The notes under the pieces: generated by a model
What the model was told of the DNA's origin: nothing
The model's database searches: none
Seen by the model: only the letters and a program-made list of their open reading frames with translations
Assembly (NCBI GenBank): GCA_903831155.1
Contig: CAIKWU010000020.1
Span: 1 to 38,320 of the forward strand
Direction: 5' to 3'
Origin: an uncultured Planctomycetaceae bacterium
GTDB lineage: Bacteria > Planctomycetota > Planctomycetia > Pirellulales > UBA1268
Length of the DNA: 38,320 nt
Made by a program: the position numbers and the translations under genes
In this document: piece by piece, positions 6,765 through 14,450 of the stretch
Layout of the letters: each line of letters starts with the position of its first letter
Position numbering within the stretch: position 1 is the first letter of the stretch

Positions 6765-8012
6765 TTGAAGCAGCACCTCCACTCGGCGACGCTCGACAAC
6801 GGCATCGTGCTGCTCGGCGAGCACCTTCCCGACCTGGAGTCGGTGGCGGTGTCGTTCCACGCGCCGGTCGGGGCCATCCACGACCCGGCGGGAAAGTGCG
6901 GACTGGCCACCCTCGCCGGCGAGTTGTGCCTGCGGGGGGCGGGCCCCCGCAGCAGCCGCCAGATCGTCGAGGATCTCGAGTCGGCCGGCGTGCAGTGGTC
7001 GCAGGGCGTCTCGACCACCCACACCAGCTTCTCCGGCGCCATGGTGGCCCGCCACCTTCCGGGAGTGCTGCCGATCTACGCCGATCTTCTCCGCCGGCCC
7101 ACGCTGCCGGAGCAGGAGTTCGACGCGGCCCGCCAGATGGTGCTGCAGAACCTCGCGGGCCTCGAGGACGACCCCACGCACCTTGTGTTCTCCGCGCTGC
7201 GGCGGATTCATCAGCCCGCCCCGTGGGACCGGCCCACCGAGGGCCTCTCCGCCGAGGTCGAGACGATCGAACACGCCGACGTTCGCCGGTTCGTGGCGAC
7301 CCGCCTGCAGCCGAGCGGAATGATCGTGGCGATCGCCGGACGGATCGACTGGGACGACTTCGTGCGGCGTGCCGAAGGGCTGTTGGGCGACTGGCAACCC
7401 GGCACGGCGGTCGAGGTGCCGCTCGGCACGCGGGGGCCGCGGACGACGCACGTGCCCCACGACTCCCAGCAGACGCACGTGGCGCTCGCCTGGTCGGTTC
7501 CTCCGTATCGCGACGAGGCCGCCCGGGAGGCGAACGCGGCGCTGGCCATCCTCGGCGGCGGACCGAGTTCGCGGCTGTTCACGGAGGTGCGGGAGCGGCG
7601 GGGCCTCTGCTACAGCGTGTCGGCCGGATACCAGACCAACCGCGACTTCGCCACGGCCGTGTGCCACTCGGGAACCTCGGCCGACCGTGCCCAGGAGACG
7701 CTCGACGTGATCCTCGCGGAAATCGGCCGCCTGCCGGGCTCGATCACGGCCGACGAGGTGGAGCGGGTCAAGGCCCGCGTGAAGAGCGGCCTCGTGATGC
7801 AGCAGGAGTCGAGCGCCGCCCGCGCCGGAGCGATCGCCAGGCAGTGGTATCACCTCGGCCGGATGCGAACGCTGTCCGAGGAACTGGAGCGGTACGACCG
7901 GCTCTCCGTGGCGTCGATCGAGTCGTGGCTCGGTGCCCTGCCGCCGCCCGACCTCTCGGTCGCCTCGCTCGGCCGCGACCCCCTGGAGGTGCGCCGTGCG
8001 GTTCCTGCATGA
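6765..8012 (+). CDS. M16 peptidase-like subunit lacking the zinc motif
   Basis: This 415-residue M16 protein begins at TTG 6765, preceded by GGAAGG at suitable spacing; the in-frame ATG at 6624 would put 31 codons inside the GNAT gene. In active M16 enzymes the sequence after GLA is HFLEH; here it is GLATLAGELCLRG (47-59), so both zinc-binding His and the catalytic Glu are missing. The C-terminal half keeps the substrate-binding R/Y motif, RERRGLCYSV, with R279 and Y283. This division of labour is known from mitochondrial processing peptidase-like heterodimers, where one subunit binds substrate and the partner holds zinc. The next gene, overlapping by 17 bases, supplies the zinc motif. No signal peptide is visible, so the complex is probably cytoplasmic. 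Confidence 0.9.
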   Translation: MKQHLHSATLDNGIVLLGEHLPDLESVAVSFHAPVGAIHDPAGKCGLATLAGELCLRGAGPRSSRQIVEDLESAGVQWSQGVSTTHTSFSGAMVARHLPGVLPIYADLLRRPTLPEQEFDAARQMVLQNLAGLEDDPTHLVFSALRRIHQPAPWDRPTEGLSAEVETIEHADVRRFVATRLQPSGMIVAIAGRIDWDDFVRRAEGLLGDWQPGTAVEVPLGTRGPRTTHVPHDSQQTHVALAWSVPPYRDEAAREANAALAILGGGPSSRLFTEVRERRGLCYSVSAGYQTNRDFATAVCHSGTSADRAQETLDVILAEIGRLPGSITADEVERVKARVKSGLVMQQESSAARAGAIARQWYHLGRMRTLSEELERYDRLSVASIESWLGALPPPDLSVASLGRDPLEVRRAVPA

Positions 8013-9231
8013 ACGGCTCCCGAACGGGCTCGACGTGATCGCCGAGGTCGGCGATGCGGCGGTCTCGACGAGCGTCGGGTTCTTCGTGGCCACCGGCTCG
8101 CGGGACGAGTCGGATGCCGTCTGGGGCGTGAGCCACTTCCTCGAGCACATGGTGTTCAAGGGCACGCCCGAGATCCCGGGCGACGAGATCAACCGCCGCT
8201 TCGACGCGATGGGGGCCGGCGTCAACGCGTTCACGAGCGAGGAGGACACCGTCTACTACGCCTCGGTGCTCCCCGAGCGGCAGGGCGAGGCGGTCGACCT
8301 GCTCGCCAGGATGATGCGTCCGGCACTCCGCACGGAGGACTTCGACACCGAGAAGCTCGTCATCCTGGAGGAGATCCGGATGTACGACGACCAGCCGCCG
8401 TTCGGCGCCGACGACCGCTGCAGGGCGGCGTTTTTCGGCGGCCATCCGCTGGCGCGGAACGTGCTCGGCACGATCGAGTCGATCACGGCGCTCGGCGCCG
8501 ACGCGATGCGCGACTACCACCGCCACCGCTACGCGCCGGGCACGGTGGTGCTGGCCGCCAGCGGCGCAGTCGACTTCCCCGCGCTCGTCGAGTCGGCACG
8601 AAGGTTGTGCGGTGACTGGCAGCCCGTGGCCGGGCCGGCGCGGCTGGGCTCTCCCCCGCCGCGGGCCGCAGACCGTCAGGCAGTCGAGCGGATCATCCGT
8701 CCGGCCGCCACGCTCGATTACGCGGTCCGCATGGTGGCCGGACCGGGTGAGAACCACGACGACCGCTACGCCGCCCGGCTCCTCGGCATGCTGCTCGGCG
8801 ACGCCTCGGGGAGCCGTCTCTACTGGAGCCTCGTCGACACCGGCGAGGCCGAGCATGCCTCCTGCCAGCACCACGACTTCCTCGACGCCGGGCTGTTCGT
8901 CACGCAACTCTCCTGCGACACCGCCGACGTCGACCGGCTGCTCGGCCGGATCGAGGAGGTGTACGGGGAGACGATGGCCGGTGGCATCGCGACCGCGGAG
9001 TTCGAGCGGGCCCGCAACAAGCTGGCGAGCCGCGTCGTCCTCGGGGGCGAGAAGCCGCTCCGCCGCCTCTTCGAGGTCGGCCTGGAATGGTCCCATGCCC
9101 GGGCCTACCGGTCGGTCGCCGACTCCCTCCGGATCGTGGAGTCGCTCTCCCCCACCGACCTCGACCGCGTGCTGCGGGAGTGGCCGCTCGACGGTCCGGC
9201 GGCCACGGTGATCGCGGGCACGGGCGGCTGA
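7996..9231 (+). CDS. M16 zinc metallopeptidase, catalytic subunit
   Basis: The 411-residue protein starts at GTG 7996 with GGAGG (7985-7989) six bases upstream, inside the end of the preceding M16 gene. It has the inverted zinc motif HFLEH (47-51) in GVSHFLEHMVFKGT and the third-ligand region ILEEIRMYDDQP (E125/E126), about 75 residues later as in the family. FTSEEDTVYYASVLPE is also typical. The C-terminal domain lacks a clear R-x-x-G-L-x-Y substrate motif (the corresponding stretch is SGSRLYWSLVDTGEAEHA). This complements the preceding subunit, so a heterodimer is likely. The family degrades or processes short peptides; the natural substrate is unknown. Confidence 0.93.
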   Translation: MRFLHERLPNGLDVIAEVGDAAVSTSVGFFVATGSRDESDAVWGVSHFLEHMVFKGTPEIPGDEINRRFDAMGAGVNAFTSEEDTVYYASVLPERQGEAVDLLARMMRPALRTEDFDTEKLVILEEIRMYDDQPPFGADDRCRAAFFGGHPLARNVLGTIESITALGADAMRDYHRHRYAPGTVVLAASGAVDFPALVESARRLCGDWQPVAGPARLGSPPPRAADRQAVERIIRPAATLDYAVRMVAGPGENHDDRYAARLLGMLLGDASGSRLYWSLVDTGEAEHASCQHHDFLDAGLFVTQLSCDTADVDRLLGRIEEVYGETMAGGIATAEFERARNKLASRVVLGGEKPLRRLFEVGLEWSHARAYRSVADSLRIVESLSPTDLDRVLREWPLDGPAATVIAGTGG

Positions 9232-9265
9232 AACCGCCGCGCTTCCGTGCCTTCGCCGCGCACGG

Positions 9266-9271
9266 CATAAT
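9266..9271 (+). promoter_or_regulatory. -10 promoter element candidate before the ABC-2 permease
   Basis: CATAAT differs from TATAAT at one base and lies 27 bases before the ATG at 9298. The -35 region (TTCCGT, 9243-9248) is poor. A GAGG at about 9287-9290 can serve as ribosome-binding site. Confidence 0.3.
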
Positions 9272-9297
9272 CGCGGGACGAAACCCGAGGATCGAGC

Positions 9298-10794
9298 ATG
9301 GTTCCCCTCGTCGCCAACGCGAATCGCTGGATGATCGCGCTTCCGCCGATCTGGCTCGTCGGAGCCGGCGCCGCCGCGGCCCTGCTGGCGACACTGCTGG
9401 CCTATGGCATCCTTCGCCTCGTCGCGCCCCGCCTCGCGGCCGAGGCCCGCGTCAGCCTCGGTGACGGCTTCCTCGGGCCGCTCGCCTGGCTGCTCGTGGT
9501 GGCGTCGGCCCTCGCGGTCGCCATCACGCCGCTGGTGCCGATCGACCAGATCGTCCGGTCGCTCGCCCGCATGACGTCGGCCGACGACTTCCGGACCTCC
9601 GTCGCGGTGCCGGTGGGAGCCGACCTGCAGGAGGTCGTGCTCGGCTTCCGCCCGCAGGAACTCTCCACCATGTGGATGGAGAGCGATGCGCCGCTGATGG
9701 TCCGCACGCAGCAGGCGGTCGAGGGATTCGCCCTCGCCAAGGATGCCGACGTGCCGCTCGAGGCGGACCGCCGCTGGGCGTGGACGAGGACCGAGGGTGC
9801 CACGAACCCCTTCCTCGGGCAGCGGGCGAAGCTCGAGGCGAGCAACGACGGATCCGCCGCGGCCACGCTTTCCGTGGGCTGGAGGCTCGTGCCCGAGAAT
9901 CCCCAGGCAGCCGTGCTGCCGTGGTCCTTCGTGGTCCTCGCCTCGGTCGTCGCGGCCTACTCCCTGTTCAGGCTCGGGGCGCCGCGGGTGGCGGCGATCG
10001 CCTCCGCGACCACGAAGGAGGCGATCGGCCAGCCGGTCTTCACGGTGGCGATCGTGGCGGGCATCGCCCTGCTGCTGGCCTTCATCGTGATTCCCTACAA
10101 CACGTTCGGCGAAGACGTGAAGATGCTCAAGGACAGCGGCCTCACCCTGATCAAGGTGCTGGCGCTGCTGGTGGTGGTGTGGACTGCGAGCGTGGCGGTG
10201 GCCGAGGAGATCGAGGGCCGCACGGCCCTCACGGTGCTCTCCAAGCCGCTGTCCCGCTGGCAGTTCGTGCTCGGCAAGTTCGCCGGGCTCGTGCTGGTGG
10301 CAACGCTCGTATTCCTGATCCTCGGCGGCGTGCTCTTGGCAACGACGAGCCTCAAGGTGGTCTACGACGCCCGGGAATCCTCCAAGACCGATCCGCTGTG
10401 GCGGGAGTGTGCCGACGAGATGATCACCGTGGTGCCGGGGCTGGTCCTGTCGCTGCTGGAGACGATCCTCATGGCGGCCGTGAGCCTCGCCGTCTCGACG
10501 CGGCTGGGGATGGTGCCCAACCTGATCGTCTGTTTCTCCGTCTACGCCCTCGGCCACCTCGTGCCGCTGATCGTGCAGTCGAGCGTGGGCAAGTTCGCGA
10601 TCGTGCGGTTCTTCGGAAAACTGATCGCGACACTGCTTCCCGTGCTCGACCATTTCACGATCGAGGCGGCGGTGATCGGCGGCGCCCCCGTGCCCTGGAT
10701 CTACCTCGGCTGGGCCGCCCTCTACGCCGCGCTCTACTCGACGCTGGCGATCCTCGTCGCGCTCATCCTCTTCCAGGACCGCGACCTGGCCTGA
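9298..10794 (+). CDS. ABC-2 type transporter permease with large extracytoplasmic domain
   Basis: The 498-residue membrane protein starts at ATG 9298 after GAGGATCGAGC. It has hydrophobic helices at about 17-43 and 62-85, a polar stretch of about 120 residues (90-210) that should lie outside the cytoplasm, then about six more helices. The segment VAEEIEGRTALTVLSKPLSR with WQFVLGKFAGL is the hallmark cytoplasmic loop of ABC-2 permeases that contacts the ATPase. The usual partner ATPase is not adjacent, so it must come from elsewhere. It follows the M16 pair by 66 bases in the same direction. I associate this size and layout with planctomycete permeases; the cargo is unknown. Confidence 0.8.
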   Translation: MVPLVANANRWMIALPPIWLVGAGAAAALLATLLAYGILRLVAPRLAAEARVSLGDGFLGPLAWLLVVASALAVAITPLVPIDQIVRSLARMTSADDFRTSVAVPVGADLQEVVLGFRPQELSTMWMESDAPLMVRTQQAVEGFALAKDADVPLEADRRWAWTRTEGATNPFLGQRAKLEASNDGSAAATLSVGWRLVPENPQAAVLPWSFVVLASVVAAYSLFRLGAPRVAAIASATTKEAIGQPVFTVAIVAGIALLLAFIVIPYNTFGEDVKMLKDSGLTLIKVLALLVVVWTASVAVAEEIEGRTALTVLSKPLSRWQFVLGKFAGLVLVATLVFLILGGVLLATTSLKVVYDARESSKTDPLWRECADEMITVVPGLVLSLLETILMAAVSLAVSTRLGMVPNLIVCFSVYALGHLVPLIVQSSVGKFAIVRFFGKLIATLLPVLDHFTIEAAVIGGAPVPWIYLGWAALYAALYSTLAILVALILFQDRDLA

Positions 10795-10815
10795 CCTGCC
10801 CAGGTCGTGCATCGC

Positions 10816-10843
10816 GTCCGGCGACGGGGCATGGGCAGCCCCG
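10816..10843 (+). repeat. Single copy of the 40-base repeat core
   Basis: The sequence begins GTCCGGCGACGGGGCATGGG and continues CAGCCCCG. It matches the core of the tandem units at 1632-1751 and lies in the 56-base gap between two convergent genes. Confidence 0.6.
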
Positions 10844-10850
10844 AAGCATG

Positions 10851-11468
10851 TCACCTCGTCAGGCCGGTGCGGGCCGCCACCCCCACCATCGACGCCCCGT
10901 CGGTCGCGGTGCCGGGCATCGACCACCAGCCGGTCTCGGCCGACCGCATCGCCTGGGCCTCCGCCTTGCCGTCGATGAACACCGTGACGCCCTTCCCGAG
11001 CCGCCGCTCGACCCGCGGGCCCAGTTCGACGCCCACGAGGCCCCACTCGGCGTTGTTGCCCACGATGGTGCGGAGTTCCAGCGACTCCCGGCCGTCGCCG
11101 CGATCGTTCGACACCCCGACCCGGCCCGTCCAGCGTGCCGGCCCCTCCTCCACCACCTGCGAGTCGGCGAGCAGCCCCGCCGAGACGTCGAACCGGTCGA
11201 TCCGGCTGCGGAGTTCGGCCGTGAGCGGCACAGGCGGCGCGTCGCGACCGGAGGGTCCCTGCATCACCACGGCCACCTCGGGCATGCTTCGCAGACGCTC
11301 GCGTTCCGTCGCTGCCGAGATCCGCTGGAGTTCCGCCGCGATCGATCCCGACCCCTGGAAGTCGTCGAGCCCGAGGCCGTCGAACACGACCGGCGGCGCG
11401 GCGCCACACCACGCCGCGACAGCGGCGAACACGACGGCGACGAGGGACGTGACGATGCGGCGGGGCAT
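10851..11468 (-). CDS. Exported hypothetical protein
   Basis: I do not recognise this 205-residue protein. From ATG 11466-11468 it starts MPRRIVTSLVAVVFAAVAAW and continues CGAAPP, a convincing signal sequence; a lipoprotein Cys at about 21 is possible but the surrounding residues fit the lipobox poorly. An upstream in-frame ATG at 11528 would bury this signal, so I chose 11468. The mature part is hydrophilic with no cysteines, and contains alternating beta-prone segments (for example EWGLVGVELGPRVERRLGKG and VTVFIDGKAEAQAM), suggesting a small beta-rich extracytoplasmic domain. It lies 121 bases downstream of the Gfo/Idh gene on the same strand and is separated from it by a hairpin. Confidence 0.7.
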   Translation of the reverse strand: MPRRIVTSLVAVVFAAVAAWCGAAPPVVFDGLGLDDFQGSGSIAAELQRISAATERERLRSMPEVAVVMQGPSGRDAPPVPLTAELRSRIDRFDVSAGLLADSQVVEEGPARWTGRVGVSNDRGDGRESLELRTIVGNNAEWGLVGVELGPRVERRLGKGVTVFIDGKAEAQAMRSAETGWWSMPGTATDGASMVGVAARTGLTR

Positions 11469-11557
11469 ACGGGATCCAGCAGCGGCGGTGCCACCCTCGG
11501 GCACATCCGCATCCTTCGGTATCGGCAAGGCGCGCCCGCCCGTGAAGCGTTGACCGT

Positions 11558-11576
11558 GCCGGTCGTGCCGACCGGC
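11558..11576 (-). terminator. Hairpin after the lpxC-lpxA-Gfo/Idh genes
   Basis: A perfect 8-base stem with a 3-base loop (GCCGGTCG, TGC, CGACCGGC) lies 14 bases past the Gfo/Idh stop. No T-run follows, so it may act as a weak or factor-assisted terminator or protect the RNA 3' end. Confidence 0.35.
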
Positions 11577-11589
11577 GCGGATCGACCGG

Positions 11590-12654
11590 TCAGCCGGCCT
11601 TGCGGTGCTGGACCGTCGGGGTCGGGGCGGCGGAAGTGGCTGATCCGCCGCGACCGAACCGCGTGCACTCCAGGGCGTCGAGCACGCGGGCGGCGATCTC
11701 CACGGCCGCGGCGCCGGCCGCGGCGGTGACGAGCGGTGCCCGGCGCTCGCGGATGGCGGCGAGGAAGTCGTCGTGCTCGCAGGCGATGGCGTTGGCGTCG
11801 GCGACGGTGACCGTCTCGAGCGGCAGGATGTCGGTGAAGAACCGATCCTTCATGGCCCCGCGGTCGCCCGGTGGAACGGCCGCCGCCGAGAACGAACCCG
11901 ACCGCACGCCGGCGGAGGCCGACACCGTCTCGACCGTCTTCGCCGTGAGGTCGCAGTGCACGAGCGCCGCGTCGGACCAGATCGACACGGTCCGCCGGGC
12001 CGCGGGGCTGATCCGCGACGCCGTCAGGTCGGCCACGAGGCCCGACGAGAAGACCAGCCGCGCCCGCGCGGCATCCTCGAATCCTCCAGTGGCCGCGATG
12101 CCCCTGGCCTCGACCCGCTCGAGCCGCCCGGGATCGAGCGAGAGCACGAGATCGATGTCGTGGATCATGAGGTCGTGGACCACGCCCACGTCGAGCGACC
12201 GAAACGTGAACGGGGCGGTACGGACCGCCTCCACGACCGTGGCATCGGCCACGCGTGCGGCGGCCGCCTGCCAGGCGGGATTGAACCGCTCGACATGACC
12301 GACGGCGACCGTGCGGCCGTGCCGCCGGCCGGCGATCACGATCGCGCGGGCGTCCTCGACGCCGGCTGCGATCGGCTTCTCGACGAGCAGGTCGATGCCA
12401 GCCTCCAGCAGCGGCAGGGAAACCCCCGTGTGCAGGCCGGTCGGCGCCGCCACGACGGCGGCATCGACGATCCCGACGAGGTCGCGGGGCTCCGCGACGG
12501 CACGGCAGCCGTGGGCCGTCGCCACGCGGTCGCGGGACTCGGCCAGCGGATCGACCACCGCCACGAGCTCCGCGTCGGGCCGCATGGCCAGCAGCCTGGC
12601 ATGAATCGCCCCGAGATGACCGCAGCCGACGACCGCCATTCGCATCCGCTTCAT
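11590..12654 (-). CDS. Gfo/Idh/MocA family oxidoreductase (possibly lipid A sugar-nucleotide dehydrogenase)
   Basis: The 354-residue protein starts at ATG 12652-12654 with GGAGGAAGG upstream, and its ATG overlaps the lpxA stop as ATGA. The N-terminal Rossmann fold is clear: AVVGCGHLGAIHARLL (GxGxxG), ELVAVVDP, AAVVAAPTGLHTGVSLPLLE, then the family motif LVEKPIA near residue 95. The central part has VGHVERFNPAW and VHDLMIHDIDLVL, typical of the catalytic domain. Coupling to lpxA suggests a role in lipid A or surface sugar synthesis. In bacteria with 3-amino lipid A, the Gfo/Idh enzyme GnnA oxidises UDP-GlcNAc and its gene lies near lpxA, but its partner aminotransferase GnnB is not visible here. 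The family is certain; the substrate is an inference. Confidence 0.88.
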   Translation of the reverse strand: MKRMRMAVVGCGHLGAIHARLLAMRPDAELVAVVDPLAESRDRVATAHGCRAVAEPRDLVGIVDAAVVAAPTGLHTGVSLPLLEAGIDLLVEKPIAAGVEDARAIVIAGRRHGRTVAVGHVERFNPAWQAAAARVADATVVEAVRTAPFTFRSLDVGVVHDLMIHDIDLVLSLDPGRLERVEARGIAATGGFEDAARARLVFSSGLVADLTASRISPAARRTVSIWSDAALVHCDLTAKTVETVSASAGVRSGSFSAAAVPPGDRGAMKDRFFTDILPLETVTVADANAIACEHDDFLAAIRERRAPLVTAAAGAAAVEIAARVLDALECTRFGRGGSATSAAPTPTVQHRKAG

Positions 12655-13514
12655 GCCGCCTTCCTCCGTTCGCGGGCACGGCCATGCCGCCCCTGCTGCT
12701 GATGTTCCAGAAACTCGAGCAGTTCCTCGACCTGTGGCACGAGCATCGCCTGGGTCCGCAGGATTTCGCGGGCCGGCTCCACGCCGACCTTCGCGCGGTA
12801 GAGAAGCCGGTAGGCCTCCGAGACGGCCTCGATGGCGGCCTGGGAGAATCCGCTCCGCCGCAGGGCGACCACGTTGATGCACCGCGGCCGTGCGGGAGAG
12901 CCCTCGCAGAGCATGAACGGCGGCACGTCGTGGAGCACGCGGGACAGGCCCGCCACGAACGCCCAGCCCCCGATCGTGGCCCAGTGGTGCACCGCCACCA
13001 TGCCCGAGAGCGAGGCCCGGGAGTGCACCCTGACGTGGCCGCCGAGCAGGGTGCCGTTGGCGATGATCACGTGGTCGCCGATCCGGCAGTCGTGGGCCAC
13101 GTGGCAGGCGGCCATCAGGAAATTGTGGCTGCCGACCGAGGTGACCCCGTCCTCCTTCTCGCTGGCACGATTGATCGTCACGCCCTCGCGGATCAGGTTG
13201 TCGTCGCCGATCTCGACCCGCGTGTCGGTGCCCCGGTAGCTGACATCCTGCGGCTCGCCGCCGATCACGCAGTTGGGGAGAATCCGGTTCCGCTCGCCGA
13301 TCGACACGCTGCCCGAGATGGTGACGTGATTGGCGAGCACCGTGCCGCGGCCGATCACCGCGCCCGCCGAGACGACGCAGTACGGCCCGACCCGCACGTC
13401 GTCGGCGATCCGGGCGCCCTCCTCGACCACCGCCGTGGCGTGAATCTCCGGCGGCCGGCCCACGGAGGCCACCACCGGCAGCAGCTCGTTGTCAAGGGGT
13501 TCGCGGGCGTCCAT
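12651..13514 (-). CDS. lpxA: Acyl-[acyl-carrier-protein]-UDP-N-acetylglucosamine O-acyltransferase
   Basis: LpxA attaches the first acyl chain to UDP-GlcNAc in lipid A synthesis, in the cytoplasm. The 287-residue protein has a long left-handed beta-helix of hexapeptide repeats (IHATAVVEEGARIADDVRVG onwards), the catalytic region NFLMAACHVAHDC (131-143) with H141 at the E. coli His125 position and H138 at His122, and the C-terminal domain beginning with DVPPFMLCEG and INVVALRRSGFS. It is about 25 residues longer than E. coli LpxA, mostly at the N-terminus and an Arg-rich C-terminal tail. The start ATG 13512-13514 lies five bases after the lpxC stop; the next gene overlaps as ATGA. Confidence 0.95.
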   Translation of the reverse strand: MDAREPLDNELLPVVASVGRPPEIHATAVVEEGARIADDVRVGPYCVVSAGAVIGRGTVLANHVTISGSVSIGERNRILPNCVIGGEPQDVSYRGTDTRVEIGDDNLIREGVTINRASEKEDGVTSVGSHNFLMAACHVAHDCRIGDHVIIANGTLLGGHVRVHSRASLSGMVAVHHWATIGGWAFVAGLSRVLHDVPPFMLCEGSPARPRCINVVALRRSGFSQAAIEAVSEAYRLLYRAKVGVEPAREILRTQAMLVPQVEELLEFLEHQQQGRHGRARERRKAA

Positions 13515-13519
13515 GCGGG

Positions 13520-14371
13520 TCAGGCCGAGGCCCGCCTCCCGAACGACGACGCCAGCACCGAGGCCATGGCGCCGTTGAGCCGGTGGCCGCTGCGGCACGC
13601 CCGCACGTGGGCGTGGATCGGCCTGCCGACGAGCGCGAGGTCGCCCACCAGGTCGAGCACCTTGTGCCGCACGCACTCGTCGGGCCAGCGAAGCGAGTTG
13701 CCCACCGGGCCGTCCGGTCCGAACACGACGAGGTCGCCGTAGCCGACGCCGACCGCGACGCCGGACGACTGCAGCCGCGCCGCTTCGTCGGTGGAGATGA
13801 AGGTGCGGGCCGACGCGAGTTCGGAACGATAGGATTCGGGCGTCACCCGCAGGGCGAGCGTCTGGCGGCCGATCGGCCCCGGGCCGTAGTCGAGCTCATA
13901 CTCCACGGAGAGCCCCGCGAACCGCGGCGGCAAGACCTCGACCCACGACGCATCGTCGCCGACCCGGCGCGGCTCCCGGACGACGAGCGGCTCGACCGGG
14001 GCCCCGAGCGGTTCGATGCCCGCCGCGTCGATCGCCTCGACGAACGCCCGCGACGACCCATCGAGGCCCGGCATCTCCTCCGCGTCGACACGGACGAGGC
14101 AGCAGTCGACGCCGGTCGCGGCCAGGGCGCTGAGCACGTGCTCGACCATCTGCACCCGCACGCCCGCCGACGCCAGATTCGTCCGTGCGGTCGCCTCCTC
14201 GCGGTGGTCGACGCTCGCCGGAATCCGCACGGGCACCGCCACGTCGGTCCTCAGAAAGACGACACCCGCCCCCGCCGGCGCCGGCACGAACTCGACCGTC
14301 ACGGGCCGGCCCGTCCAGTATCCGGTTCCGGCGACCGACACGGCTCGGCGGATGGTCTGCTGCGTGCGCAT
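13520..14371 (-). CDS. lpxC: UDP-3-O-acyl-N-acetylglucosamine deacetylase
   Basis: LpxC carries out the first committed, zinc-dependent step of lipid A synthesis. The 283-residue protein begins at ATG 14369-14371 (MRTQQTIRRAVSVAGTGYWT), matching the family N-terminus. The zinc and catalytic residues are all present: VEHVLSAL with E77 and H78, DECVRHKVLDLVGDL with H236 and D240, and RSGHRLNG with H263. FISTDEAARLQSSG corresponds to the substrate region of domain 2. Unlike many planctomycete and chlamydial versions I know of, there is no FabZ fusion. lpxC lies between ompH and lpxA, with a strong hairpin in the 79-base gap to ompH. Confidence 0.95.
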   Translation of the reverse strand: MRTQQTIRRAVSVAGTGYWTGRPVTVEFVPAPAGAGVVFLRTDVAVPVRIPASVDHREEATARTNLASAGVRVQMVEHVLSALAATGVDCCLVRVDAEEMPGLDGSSRAFVEAIDAAGIEPLGAPVEPLVVREPRRVGDDASWVEVLPPRFAGLSVEYELDYGPGPIGRQTLALRVTPESYRSELASARTFISTDEAARLQSSGVAVGVGYGDLVVFGPDGPVGNSLRWPDECVRHKVLDLVGDLALVGRPIHAHVRACRSGHRLNGAMASVLASSFGRRASA

Positions 14372-14390
14372 GGAACCTGCGAGTGGGGAA

Positions 14391-14426
14391 CGGGCCCGGA
14401 GGGGCGAACGACACCCTCCGGGCCCG
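14391..14426 (-). terminator. Strong intercistronic hairpin between ompH and lpxC
   Basis: A perfect 13-base stem (CGGGCCCGGAGGG at 14391-14403, CCCTCCGGGCCCG at 14414-14426) has a 10-base loop. It ends 19 bases before the lpxC start codon. Only a short pyrimidine stretch, TTCCCC, follows on the minus strand. It could be a partial terminator, an attenuator, or a stability element that sets ompH above lpxC. Confidence 0.6.
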
Positions 14427-14450
14427 GACGTCGATGGCGGCCCGACTCGA

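Noticed and set aside
7768-11412. A 1214-codon open frame on the minus strand
   Set aside because: It is antisense to the M16 genes and the ABC-2 permease, is rich in Arg, Gly, His and Pro as expected from shadow frames in GC-rich DNA, and has no recognisable domain.
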